Shown: positions 26,922 through 34,503 of the stretch, piece by piece | How positions within the stretch are numbered: position 1 is the first letter of the stretch | How the letters are laid out: each line of letters starts with the position of its first letter | Assembly: GCA_026415715.1 (NCBI GenBank) | Contig: JAOAGO010000002.1 | Span: 62,001-126,000, forward strand | Direction: 5' to 3' | From: Chitinophagaceae bacterium | GTDB lineage: Bacteria; Bacteroidota; Bacteroidia; Chitinophagales; Chitinophagaceae | Length of the DNA stretch: 64,000 bases | Notes under the pieces: model-generated | Databases searched by the model: none | What the model was told of the DNA's origin: nothing | The model's input: only the letters and a program-made list of their open reading frames with translations | Program-made: the position numbers and the translations under genes

Positions 26922-27458
26922 TCATCTGAGATCTGCAATCGTTCCGTCTGCAATTTTTTTTCTGATAAATTGACTCAGTCCGCCTGCTTCGGCAATTTCT
27001 CTGACGAATGCCGGAATGGGTGCGCAGGAAAAACTGACAGACCGGGTATGATTAATCACTTTTCCTTCTTCCGGGAAGTATTCTAAAAGATCTCCGGTTT
27101 CACATCCATGAATCATATCGGGTGCCGTGACAAACGGAAGGCCGTAGTTGATGGCATTTCTGAATTGCAGCCTTGAGAAGTTGATGGCAAATACCGCTTT
27201 TATACCGGCGCCCATTAATCCGGTAATTACGTGCTCTATACTTTTCCCCCCTCCGGCAAAATTATGCCCCGCCACAATAAACGTATATCCTTTGCTTTTA
27301 AATCCGTTTTCCGTATTAAAATCGGGATGAACACCGGCCATTACCCATTTACTGTTTTCTTCGGGATCAATCGGACTGGTCCAGAATTTTTGAATGATGA
27401 TATCATAGGCCATTACATAATCTTTGCTGCACCAGCAAGTTCCGGTTATACTTTTCAT
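26922..27458 (-). CDS. aberrant aconitase-type small subunit (LeuD-like, copy 2)
   Basis: About 178 aa, clearly paired with the large subunit upstream (7-nt gap). The fold is recognisable from AVFAINFSRLQFRNAINYGLPF, which aligns with the other small subunit in this window. Two hallmark motifs have changed: the N-terminal DNIDTD is DYVMAYD, and the catalytic GSSRE loop is GKSIEH (residues 71-76) with one extra residue, so the catalytic arginine is replaced by Ile. Either chemistry differs or the arginine comes from elsewhere. The C-terminus also has a longer tail. Start set at the ATG before KSITGTCWC. Confidence 0.75.
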   Translation of the reverse strand: MKSITGTCWCSKDYVMAYDIIIQKFWTSPIDPEENSKWVMAGVHPDFNTENGFKSKGYTFIVAGHNFAGGGKSIEHVITGLMGAGIKAVFAINFSRLQFRNAINYGLPFVTAPDMIHGCETGDLLEYFPEEGKVINHTRSVSFSCAPIPAFVREIAEAGGLSQFIRKKIADGTIADLR

Positions 27459-27465
27459 ATCGGTA

Positions 27466-28728
27466 TTACAATTTTCTCGGATCGGTAATTTTTCCATAAA
27501 TGGCGCTGGCTGCAACCACTGCCGGGCTACTCAGATAAATTTGCGCATTACGGCTTCCCATTCTTCCTTTCATATTCCGGTTTCCGGAGCTGAGAATAAC
27601 GTCGCCGTCACCGGCTACTCCGGTATGTATTCCGGCGCAGGCAGCACAGCTAGGTGTATCAACAGCTACTCCCGCTTCAATCAATGTCTGAATATGGCCC
27701 TGTTTCAGCGCTTCTAAATAGACCTGTTGAGATGCCGGAACAACCCACATATTTACAGCAGGATGCACTTGTTTTCCTTTCAATATTTCTGCCGCAACGG
27801 CAAAATCTTCCACTCTTCCGTTTGTACAGGTTCCGATAAATGCCTTATTGATCGGTGTGCCTTCCACTTCTTCTATGGGCACCACATCATCTAATTTGTC
27901 CGGCCGGCTGACCATGGGTGAAAGATTGGATATGTCAATTTCATAAACGGCCTCATAAACGGCATCTTCATCGCTGGAAATCATTTCCCAGTTGTCTTTA
28001 GCAATACCTTTCAGGAATTCGGCCGTTTTTTGATCAGGGGCTATAATTCCGTTTTTAGCTCCCAGGTCAACCGTCATGTTACAAAGTGTCATCCGTCCGG
28101 CTATGTCCAGTTCTTCAATGGCAGGACCTTTAAACTCCAGCGTTTTATAAATTAAATGACCGTTCCATCGCATCATATTCATAATGTACAGGCTCAGATC
28201 TTTGGCCATTATGCGGGGCTGCCATTTTCCTGTAATGTAAAAGCAAATTTGTTCGGGAACTCTGAACCAGCATTTGCCCGTGGCCATGGCAACGGCGGCA
28301 TCCGTTACGCCAACCGCATTCCCCACAGCGCCTACGGCGCCATATGTATTGGCATGGCTGTCTGTACCGATACTGATTTTGCCCGGTAAAACATGTCCTT
28401 GTTCCACCATAATTTGATGAGCTATTCCCTGCCTTCCAAAATCATAGAAATAAGTGATGTTATGTTCTCTCACTAATTTTCTCCACTCGTTCAGCATAGT
28501 GGCAAAATGCTCATTGGGTGGCGGAACGAGATGATCACTTACACAAATGACACGGTTTTTGTCAAAGACTTCGCTGACGCCAAGGCTGCGAAATTGTTTA
28601 AAAGTGCCGGCGCCGAGATAATCCATGGTCATCACCGTGTACACATCAGCCCATATCAACTCGCCGGGTTTAACTCGACTACGGCCGCTCTGTGAGGCCA
28701 TGATTTTTTCGGTAAGGGTAAGTCCCAT
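27466..28728 (-). CDS. aconitase-type dehydratase large subunit (LeuC-like, copy 2)
   Basis: About 420 aa. Cluster cysteines are kept in GTCTNGRVEDF and PSCAACAGIHTG, and the GTDSHANTYGAVGAVGNAVGVTD region is intact, so it should carry a [4Fe-4S] cluster. The start was put at the ATG before GLTLTEKIMASQSG; the longer frame would overlap the upstream gene by 101 bp and adds 42 residues unlike the family. It is similar to but distinct from the unit A large subunit. Its partner lacks the usual catalytic arginine, so a different substrate or reaction is likely. Confidence 0.85.
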   Translation of the reverse strand: MGLTLTEKIMASQSGRSRVKPGELIWADVYTVMTMDYLGAGTFKQFRSLGVSEVFDKNRVICVSDHLVPPPNEHFATMLNEWRKLVREHNITYFYDFGRQGIAHQIMVEQGHVLPGKISIGTDSHANTYGAVGAVGNAVGVTDAAVAMATGKCWFRVPEQICFYITGKWQPRIMAKDLSLYIMNMMRWNGHLIYKTLEFKGPAIEELDIAGRMTLCNMTVDLGAKNGIIAPDQKTAEFLKGIAKDNWEMISSDEDAVYEAVYEIDISNLSPMVSRPDKLDDVVPIEEVEGTPINKAFIGTCTNGRVEDFAVAAEILKGKQVHPAVNMWVVPASQQVYLEALKQGHIQTLIEAGVAVDTPSCAACAGIHTGVAGDGDVILSSGNRNMKGRMGSRNAQIYLSSPAVVAASAIYGKITDPRKL

Positions 28729-28753
28729 AGCTGATTTATAATCAACGGTTAAA

Positions 28754-29260
28754 TTAATGATCACTCCGGCTGGGCCCCTTGGTTCTTTTGTATGGTAGTT
28801 CTTCCCAGAAAGTTTCCGGAATTTCATTTTCAAAAGCCACTCTTCTTTCTTCAATCATTGTATTACCTTGAAAAATATCCCCTTCACTCCATTTCCAGGT
28901 ACGAATCCGATGATGGCCTTCTCCAATCAGGTCTATCATTTCAAAGAGTTTGCTCCCGGGTCGGTTTTTATACGTCCATACCAGCACTACACTGTCACCC
29001 GTTTCCCAGGCTTTTCCCTGAATTCGTTCATTATCAAAGATAAGTTCGCCTTTTTCATTGAAGGTACAAACGCCAAAATCATGACATTCTTCATATCCGT
29101 CGGGCCAGAAATACTGATTTACCTGATGATATTTATTACCGTCAAACATACGAATAGTAAGGCGGCTTTTCCATTGGTCAATTTTATTCCCAGCGGCATC
29201 AATACGGGTGTAGGTTCCTTCCCAGATACCGGTATGTTTTGGAAACAGACGTAGTTCCAT
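28754..29260 (-). CDS. calycin-like protein resembling DUF3598
   Basis: About 168 aa, no signal peptide. It starts LFPKHTGIWEGTYTRIDAAG and continues with YHQVNQYFWPDGYEE, LIFDNERIQGKAWE and RIRTWKWSEGDIFQGNTMIEER, a sequence of short beta hairpins as in the DUF3598/lipocalin-like group. Calycin barrels bind hydrophobic ligands such as bilins and fatty acids. It is the first gene of unit C, 38 bp from the 29-bp inverted repeat. Start set at ATG (a GTG two codons upstream is possible). Function not known; ligand binding or chaperoning of the substrate is a guess. Confidence 0.6.
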   Translation of the reverse strand: MELRLFPKHTGIWEGTYTRIDAAGNKIDQWKSRLTIRMFDGNKYHQVNQYFWPDGYEECHDFGVCTFNEKGELIFDNERIQGKAWETGDSVVLVWTYKNRPGSKLFEMIDLIGEGHHRIRTWKWSEGDIFQGNTMIEERRVAFENEIPETFWEELPYKRTKGPSRSDH

Positions 29261-29298
29261 ATACACTTTTTTTAAATTAACGTATTTTTCGCTAAGTT

Positions 29299-29327
29299 AA
29301 AATTAGTTAATTAAGTTAACTAATTTT
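29299..29327. promoter_or_regulatory. island operator 2 (29-bp inverted repeat)
   Basis: Perfect 12-bp arms around a 5-nt spacer; the core is TTAGTTAA-TTAAG-TTAACTAA. It lies between the divergent starts of unit C (29260) and the TonB receptor (29394). It differs from the repeat at 15998-16026 at only three positions. It overlaps a candidate leftward -7 element (TAATTTTA, minus strand, 29298-29305) and ends 2 bp before the -33 element of the receptor promoter. Binding here should block transcription both ways. Confidence 0.72.
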
Positions 29328-29328
29328 T

Positions 29329-29359
29329 TTTGAAAAATTCTTTTTAATTCTCATCTTTG
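29329..29359 (+). promoter_or_regulatory. predicted promoter of TonB-dependent receptor
   Basis: TTTG at 29329-29332, exactly 19 nt, then CATCTTTG at 29352-29359. This fits the Bacteroidota promoter (TTTG, N19, TAnnTTTG) with one change in the -7 element. Transcription would begin about 30 nt before the start codon. Confidence 0.6.
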
Positions 29360-29393
29360 TATAAAACCTTTTTGTTCACAAAACTAACCAGCT

Positions 29394-32141
29394 ATGACTA
29401 CCGGTATTAAAAAAATTTTTTTTCATATTTTTTTTCTGCTTTTGTGCCTCAGTTCGGCCATAACGCTTTTCTCCCAATATTCAGTAACCGGAACGGTGAA
29501 AAATACCGACGGGCAACCGCTTGAGGGTGTATCCGTAGCGGAAAAGGGAACAAACAAAGGGGTAATAACCGATGCCAACGGGAAGTTTTCTATAAACGTT
29601 TCAGGTGCAAAGTCTGTTTTGGTGTTTACTTCAACCGGCTACAGGTCCAGAGAAATTCAAGCCGAAAAAGCTGTGTCGGTGGTGATGGATGTGGACTTAA
29701 GCGAAATGGATGTGGTTATTGTAACCGCAGGTAGACAACCCGTTCGTAAACTGGAAACAATTACGGCTGTAGAAATCATCAGCTCGAAAAGTCTGAAAAC
29801 AATTAAACCTGAAGGTATCAGTGAAGCCATTAATCTGGCCCCCGGCGTTTATATCAATCAAAGCCAGGGTAGAAGGGGAGGGATTGTAACCCGGGGCTTT
29901 CCGGACGGTGGAAATCCGCTCGGCGGTTTGGATTATACGGCCATACTTTTGGATGGTATTCCGAGTTTTGGTACTACCGGAAGATTACCGGAAGCCGGCT
30001 TCGGGTTTGATTTGAATGTGGACAGGGTAGAAGTTGTTCGTGGAAGTACCGCTACTTTGTTTGGAAGAGCCTCTGCCGCCGGCGCCATTAACGTTATTTC
30101 CAAAACCGGCGGAGAAAGGATTGGCGGAAGCTTTCGCTTTACAAATTACAATAACGTATTTGATGAAAATAAGCAATTCAATTACAGAGTGGATTTCAAC
30201 ATCAACGGCCCGATTACGAAAGACAAATCGTTGCGCTTTAGTCTGGGCGGATGGATGATTAACGATAACGGTTTTAAAAATACAGGATTTCAGGATAAAG
30301 GATATCAGTTCCGCGGAAATCTGGAATATCAGGACCCCGACAAAAAAGCCAAAATCCGGCTTTATTTTCTCAAAGCAGACTATGTTTTCCAGAATCTGAC
30401 CGACGTTCCGGCAGATCCGAACACCATGAAAATAGCCGGAGGATATAAACAACATCAGACCTTACAAAACTATCCTGCTTTATATAATTTGAAATATACC
30501 GTATATGAATCCGGTTCAGGATTCCCGACCCGAAGAGTTACCACTAACGGAACTGATAGTATTTATCGGGATATCGGCGAACAGATGCGGAGAAACAGTT
30601 ACGGCGATAATTTTCACGTAGGAACGATGATGAACTTCAAGCTCCCAAAAGGATTTGAAATAGAAGAACATTTCCGATATCAGAATCTTAAAAGCGGCAC
30701 GAAATACAGTTTTGCTCTTCCCAGTTACTATTTCAATAACTACGTACAGCGCCTGTTGCTGGATGGTGATGCTAATGACAAAGACATAATTAATGAAATA
30801 CGTTTAAAAAAGAAACTTAACACCCGTAATTTAGGTGAGCACACCTTTGTGCTGGGACATTTCATTAGCAATATGGAGCTACTTCCTACAACTTACAGTT
30901 TTCTCCATGTTATGAATCCCAGCAATCCGAATAATTATCAGTGGGCTGCTTTGGCGCCTCCTTTTGCTCCCAACCCCTGGAGCGGACCTGCAGCCTATCC
31001 GAGAGGTTCAATTACCCGAAGAGGAGATTATCTGGAAAGAGTAAACGGAGTATTCTTCGGAGATGAAATCAAATATAAAAACAAACTCACCGTGGTGGCC
31101 GGATTAAGATATGACTGGGTGCTTCTTGATATGAAAGAAAGAAAAAGGCCTTTTGACAGTTTATATACCCGTAAGGAAAAACATGAAGACTGGAGTGGTT
31201 CTATAGGAATTAATTATCTCTTCAATCAGAAAACAGCCATTTATGCGAATTACACCAGAGCATTCCGCGCCCCGGATTACACAGCTTATACCTCACTGGA
31301 GCCGGTAAGTTTTACAAACCGAAACTATCTGCGTGCACCTAACGGCATACCCGAAAACGAACATGTATATAATTTTGAAGTCGGATATCGTACCACCAAA
31401 GGAGATTTTACGTTTGATATTGCCGGTTTTCATACAAAAATCACCAATCGTTTGGCCAGTATCTTTCAGGGTGGTATCGTCATTTCAGTTCCGTTCGGAA
31501 CAAATCGTATTGTAGGTACTGAGCTTTCGGTAAGTTACTTCAGCAGTGTAGTAAAGGGGCTTACCCTTCGTTCAAATCTTACCGTGCAGAAACCTTATTT
31601 CGAAAAATTCAAAATTCCCGTTGGGCGGGGCGGAGTGCTCGGGAATACTTCTACTCAGCTGAATGTGAATCCTAACGGTAACCTGTATGGTAACAAATTG
31701 ATCAGCGAAGGTGGAGGTAACTACAGTATAGATTTAGCAGGTCGGCGTTTGCCGGGAGTTCCCAGCGTAATCTGGAATTCTACGGCCAACTACACGCATA
31801 AATATTTCGGGTTGGATTTCAGCAGCAATGTCAATGCCAATCGTTGGGTTGACCCGACTCAGATTCTGCGGTATCGCGATTTATGGATTTTAAATGCCGG
31901 CGCTTACCTGCGTATGCCCTTCAAATCACAACGGGAAGTCAGATTGGGCGCTCAGGTGAAAAACCTTACCGGCCAGAATGTAATTCAAAATATTGCAGGA
32001 TTAGCAGCCAGCGACCTTACCTTAGGAAACAAACAAAAGTTTCCGGGATGGGTTAATACATCAAATAATGTTCCTATTTGGGGACAAGGTTATGTGCAAT
32101 TACCCCGAAGATGGCTGATTTATTTAAGTGTTGATTTCTAA
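29394..32141 (+). CDS. TonB-dependent outer-membrane receptor
   Basis: 915 aa. Signal peptide (about residues 1-28), then a carboxypeptidase-like regulatory domain (YSVTGTVKNTDGQPLEGVSV..GVITDANGKFSI, about 30-115), the plug (TITAVEIISSKSL, VTRGFPDGG, VEVVRGSTATLFGRASAAGAINVISKTGG) and a beta barrel ending in an aromatic residue (YLSVDF). There is no SusD gene next to it and the plug is of the siderophore/small-molecule type, so the ligand is probably a small compound and not a glycan. It starts divergently from unit C across the shared operator, which makes it the likely outer-membrane gate of the island. Confidence 0.88.
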   Translation: MTTGIKKIFFHIFFLLLCLSSAITLFSQYSVTGTVKNTDGQPLEGVSVAEKGTNKGVITDANGKFSINVSGAKSVLVFTSTGYRSREIQAEKAVSVVMDVDLSEMDVVIVTAGRQPVRKLETITAVEIISSKSLKTIKPEGISEAINLAPGVYINQSQGRRGGIVTRGFPDGGNPLGGLDYTAILLDGIPSFGTTGRLPEAGFGFDLNVDRVEVVRGSTATLFGRASAAGAINVISKTGGERIGGSFRFTNYNNVFDENKQFNYRVDFNINGPITKDKSLRFSLGGWMINDNGFKNTGFQDKGYQFRGNLEYQDPDKKAKIRLYFLKADYVFQNLTDVPADPNTMKIAGGYKQHQTLQNYPALYNLKYTVYESGSGFPTRRVTTNGTDSIYRDIGEQMRRNSYGDNFHVGTMMNFKLPKGFEIEEHFRYQNLKSGTKYSFALPSYYFNNYVQRLLLDGDANDKDIINEIRLKKKLNTRNLGEHTFVLGHFISNMELLPTTYSFLHVMNPSNPNNYQWAALAPPFAPNPWSGPAAYPRGSITRRGDYLERVNGVFFGDEIKYKNKLTVVAGLRYDWVLLDMKERKRPFDSLYTRKEKHEDWSGSIGINYLFNQKTAIYANYTRAFRAPDYTAYTSLEPVSFTNRNYLRAPNGIPENEHVYNFEVGYRTTKGDFTFDIAGFHTKITNRLASIFQGGIVISVPFGTNRIVGTELSVSYFSSVVKGLTLRSNLTVQKPYFEKFKIPVGRGGVLGNTSTQLNVNPNGNLYGNKLISEGGGNYSIDLAGRRLPGVPSVIWNSTANYTHKYFGLDFSSNVNANRWVDPTQILRYRDLWILNAGAYLRMPFKSQREVRLGAQVKNLTGQNVIQNIAGLAASDLTLGNKQKFPGWVNTSNNVPIWGQGYVQLPRRWLIYLSVDF

Positions 32142-32164
32142 GAATTCCGAAAAATTATAAGGTT

Positions 32165-32172
32165 GACCGGTC
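32165..32172. promoter_or_regulatory. GACCGGTC palindrome (site 1)
   Basis: 8-bp palindrome GACCGGTC in the gap between the TonB receptor and the CpcT-like gene. It repeats the core of the larger palindrome 67 bp downstream. Confidence 0.35.
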
Positions 32173-32231
32173 TTCATAGAGGAATAAATAAATTTCTTTT
32201 AATCAAATATATCGTAAAATTTTTTCCTTTT

Positions 32232-32247
32232 GAATGACCGGTCATTC
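32232..32247. promoter_or_regulatory. TetR-type palindrome upstream of CpcT-like gene
   Basis: GAATGACCGGTCATTC is a perfect 16-bp inverted repeat lying 15 nt before the preferred start codon. Arms of the form TGAATGA..TCATTC are known for FadR-like TetR regulators of acyl-CoA metabolism. No TetR gene is seen in the window. Confidence 0.5.
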
Positions 32248-32262
32248 CGAAATAATTTGCTT

Positions 32263-33237
32263 ATGATGAAGAAGTATAAGAATTCATTGATTTTTTTTGT
32301 CTTTGTGATTTTCTCTTTACCCCTTTCGTCACAGCATAAATCCATTAAAAATCAATACGGCACAATTGAAGAATTTTTATCGTGGTTTAACGGTGAGTTT
32401 GATAATTTTCAACAGGTATTTGCTGAAAAAGAAGAAAAAGCATCTGAACCTCATGAGCATATTCATAGCGTATTTAAAAGTGTAGAATTGCCATGGCTTG
32501 GAAAGCACGTCATTTATGTATATCAGTACATGGATGGCGATACCTTGAAAGTTTATCGTCAGCGGCTTTATCGTTTTGAAGAGTATAAATCGGAAAAGGC
32601 GATCCGGCTTGAAATTTTTTCATTTAAAAATGATACTCCTTATTACTTTTCTCATTTGAACCTTGATAAATTAAAAAATCTGACAGCTGCCGATATTCAA
32701 TCTGCCAAAGGGTGTGAAGTGTATTGGAAAAAAACAGAAGATTATTATGTTGGCTACATGAAGCCCAACAGTTGTAAAGTAGTAAGCAAAAAAAGCGGAA
32801 AAACTTTATACATTACGGACAGCCTGCGCTTATCCGCTAAAGAAATCTGGATCAGGGATGAAGCGTTTGACTCGGCAGGACAGAGAGTTTTCGGAAGAAT
32901 AGACCGGGTTCATCACAAATTAAAACGTTGCGAATTTTACACGGGATGGATGGTTCTGCAAAAAGCAGGATTTGAAAATGAATATCATGTAATGAGAGGT
33001 TTGGTTTGGCATAATCAGGGTAAAAGGCATAGACTTGTTACTGAAGACGGAAAGCCGACAAAATATGAACTGGAACTGGCCACGGTAGTATATAATAAAA
33101 ATCTTGAAGTTTTAAAGCTGGCGCTTTATGAGTCGGGTTCCTCAAAAGCTATTGCTTATACCTGGGCAAGTCCGCAAAGCAAAAATATAGGGTTGAATCT
33201 CCGTTGGTTTCAGGCAGGACTCACAAAAATGGAATAA
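32263..33237 (+). CDS. secreted CpcT/CpeT-like protein
   Basis: About 324 aa with a signal peptide (NSLIFFVFVIFSLPLSSQ). The middle matches the CpcT/CpeT phycobiliprotein-lyase family: VYRQRLYRFEE, AKGCEVYWKKTEDYYVGYMKPNSC, the GKTLYITDSL strand and DSAGQRVFGRID. Cyanobacterial members attach bilins to phycobiliproteins; heterotroph members are uncharacterised calycin barrels. An extra domain of about 75 residues follows. Start placed at ATG ATG, since the only longer start is TTG inside an operator-like palindrome. It follows the receptor by 121 nt that include two palindromes, so it may have its own control. Confidence 0.7.
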   Translation: MMKKYKNSLIFFVFVIFSLPLSSQHKSIKNQYGTIEEFLSWFNGEFDNFQQVFAEKEEKASEPHEHIHSVFKSVELPWLGKHVIYVYQYMDGDTLKVYRQRLYRFEEYKSEKAIRLEIFSFKNDTPYYFSHLNLDKLKNLTAADIQSAKGCEVYWKKTEDYYVGYMKPNSCKVVSKKSGKTLYITDSLRLSAKEIWIRDEAFDSAGQRVFGRIDRVHHKLKRCEFYTGWMVLQKAGFENEYHVMRGLVWHNQGKRHRLVTEDGKPTKYELELATVVYNKNLEVLKLALYESGSSKAIAYTWASPQSKNIGLNLRWFQAGLTKME

Positions 33238-33296
33238 TACATATGAAACTGACATTTTTGGGCATCTGATTTTAGAACTTTTACATTTTTTTTAAA

Positions 33297-33833
33297 CTAA
33301 AATTTATTCTTCCACATCATGCTTTCTACCGGTTTATCCGGCTGGCCGCTGTATTTCGCATTTTTCTTTTCATTATATTTTAATTCAATATCTCCGTCAA
33401 CCGGAAAATAAATCAGTTGCCCGATAGGCATCCCTTTATAAACTCTGACCGGCTGCTTTACCGAAATTTCCAGCGTCCAGTGTCCGCAAAATCCCACATC
33501 TCCTTTTCCGGCCGTTGCATGAATGTCTATACCCAGTCTGCCGGTTGAGGATTTGCCTTCCAGAAACGGAACATGAGCATGTGTTTCGGTATATTCTTCC
33601 GTTACCCCCAGATAAAAGCGATTCGGTTCAAGTATGATGCCTTCGTCCGGAATTTCTATATAGCTGATGGTATTATGTTTACGGGCATCCAGAATCGCGT
33701 CGTTGTAAACGGCGAGCCATTTTCCCAAATGTACGTCGTAACTGTTACTTCCCAGATTTTCCCTTCGGAAGGGGAGGATTTTGATGTTCCCTTTTTCAAT
33801 TTCCTGCAGAATTCTTTTGTCAGACAATATCAT
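33297..33833 (-). CDS. dcd: dCTP deaminase
   Basis: 178 aa. Typical dCTP deaminase/dUTPase-fold protein: MILSDKRILQEIEKG at the start, NLGSNSYDVHLG, GKSSTGRLGIDIHATAG with the catalytic region, and WTLEISVKQPVRVYKGMPIGQLIYF. It supplies dUTP for thymidylate synthesis. The aromatic-rich end (YSGQPDKPVES) is usual for bacterial Dcd. Marks the return to core genome after the island. Confidence 0.92.
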   Translation of the reverse strand: MILSDKRILQEIEKGNIKILPFRRENLGSNSYDVHLGKWLAVYNDAILDARKHNTISYIEIPDEGIILEPNRFYLGVTEEYTETHAHVPFLEGKSSTGRLGIDIHATAGKGDVGFCGHWTLEISVKQPVRVYKGMPIGQLIYFPVDGDIELKYNEKKNAKYSGQPDKPVESMMWKNKF

Positions 33834-33882
33834 TTTATTATTTGTTTTAAGTTTGGCAAAATAAAAACGCTTTCACCAAATC

Positions 33883-34488
33883 ATGCCGGTTTTTTTTCAA
33901 CATCACATAAACGAAAATACCTGTTTAGGCGTATGGAAAATTGAGGAAACGGAAGATTTTTTTCTGAAACATGTGACTGCGCAACGTGAAATACGTCATC
34001 CGGTTAAGCGGTTGCAGCACCTGGCAGGCCGGTATCTTCTTCAGTATTTGTTTCCGGATTTTCCGAACGATGAGATAGCCGTATCTTCTTCAGGCCGTCC
34101 TTTTCTGAATTCCCGCCATTTCTTTTTTTCAGTTTCTCACTGCAGGGATTTTGCAGCAGGTATTGTGAGCCGTGTATCTGAAGTGGGGATAGATGTGGAA
34201 CTTGTTCAACCGAAAGTTGAAAAGTTATCTGAAAAGTTTTTAAGCGAAGCTGAACTCCGGGGTTTTAAAGAGTTGGATACAGTACAGAGGACTTTATTCT
34301 GGTCTGTAAAAGAAGCTGTTTTCAAGTGGTATGGGAAAGGGGGTGTGGATTTTCGCAGCGATATCATGATTTACCATCATGATCCGGATGCGCAGAAGCT
34401 TATTTGTTTTTTTCACAAAAAGAAAATTCCGTTGGAGGTCTGTTACAGGATTTTTGATTCGCTGGTTTTGACATGGATAGTAAGCTAA
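33883..34488 (+). CDS. 4'-phosphopantetheinyl transferase
   Basis: 201 aa. The Sfp/AcpT signature is intact: VGIDVELV, whose Asp and Glu bind Mg, and WSVKEAVFKWYGKG with the catalytic Lys. The N-terminal half is a shorter Sfp-like repeat (HPVKRLQHLAGRYLLQ, SSSGRPFL, SVSHC). It transfers phosphopantetheine from CoA to acyl or peptidyl carrier proteins. It is divergent from dcd and converges on the broken DUF2130 gene. Confidence 0.85.
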   Translation: MPVFFQHHINENTCLGVWKIEETEDFFLKHVTAQREIRHPVKRLQHLAGRYLLQYLFPDFPNDEIAVSSSGRPFLNSRHFFFSVSHCRDFAAGIVSRVSEVGIDVELVQPKVEKLSEKFLSEAELRGFKELDTVQRTLFWSVKEAVFKWYGKGGVDFRSDIMIYHHDPDAQKLICFFHKKKIPLEVCYRIFDSLVLTWIVS

Positions 34489-34503
34489 ACGAAAAACAGA
34501 CTT

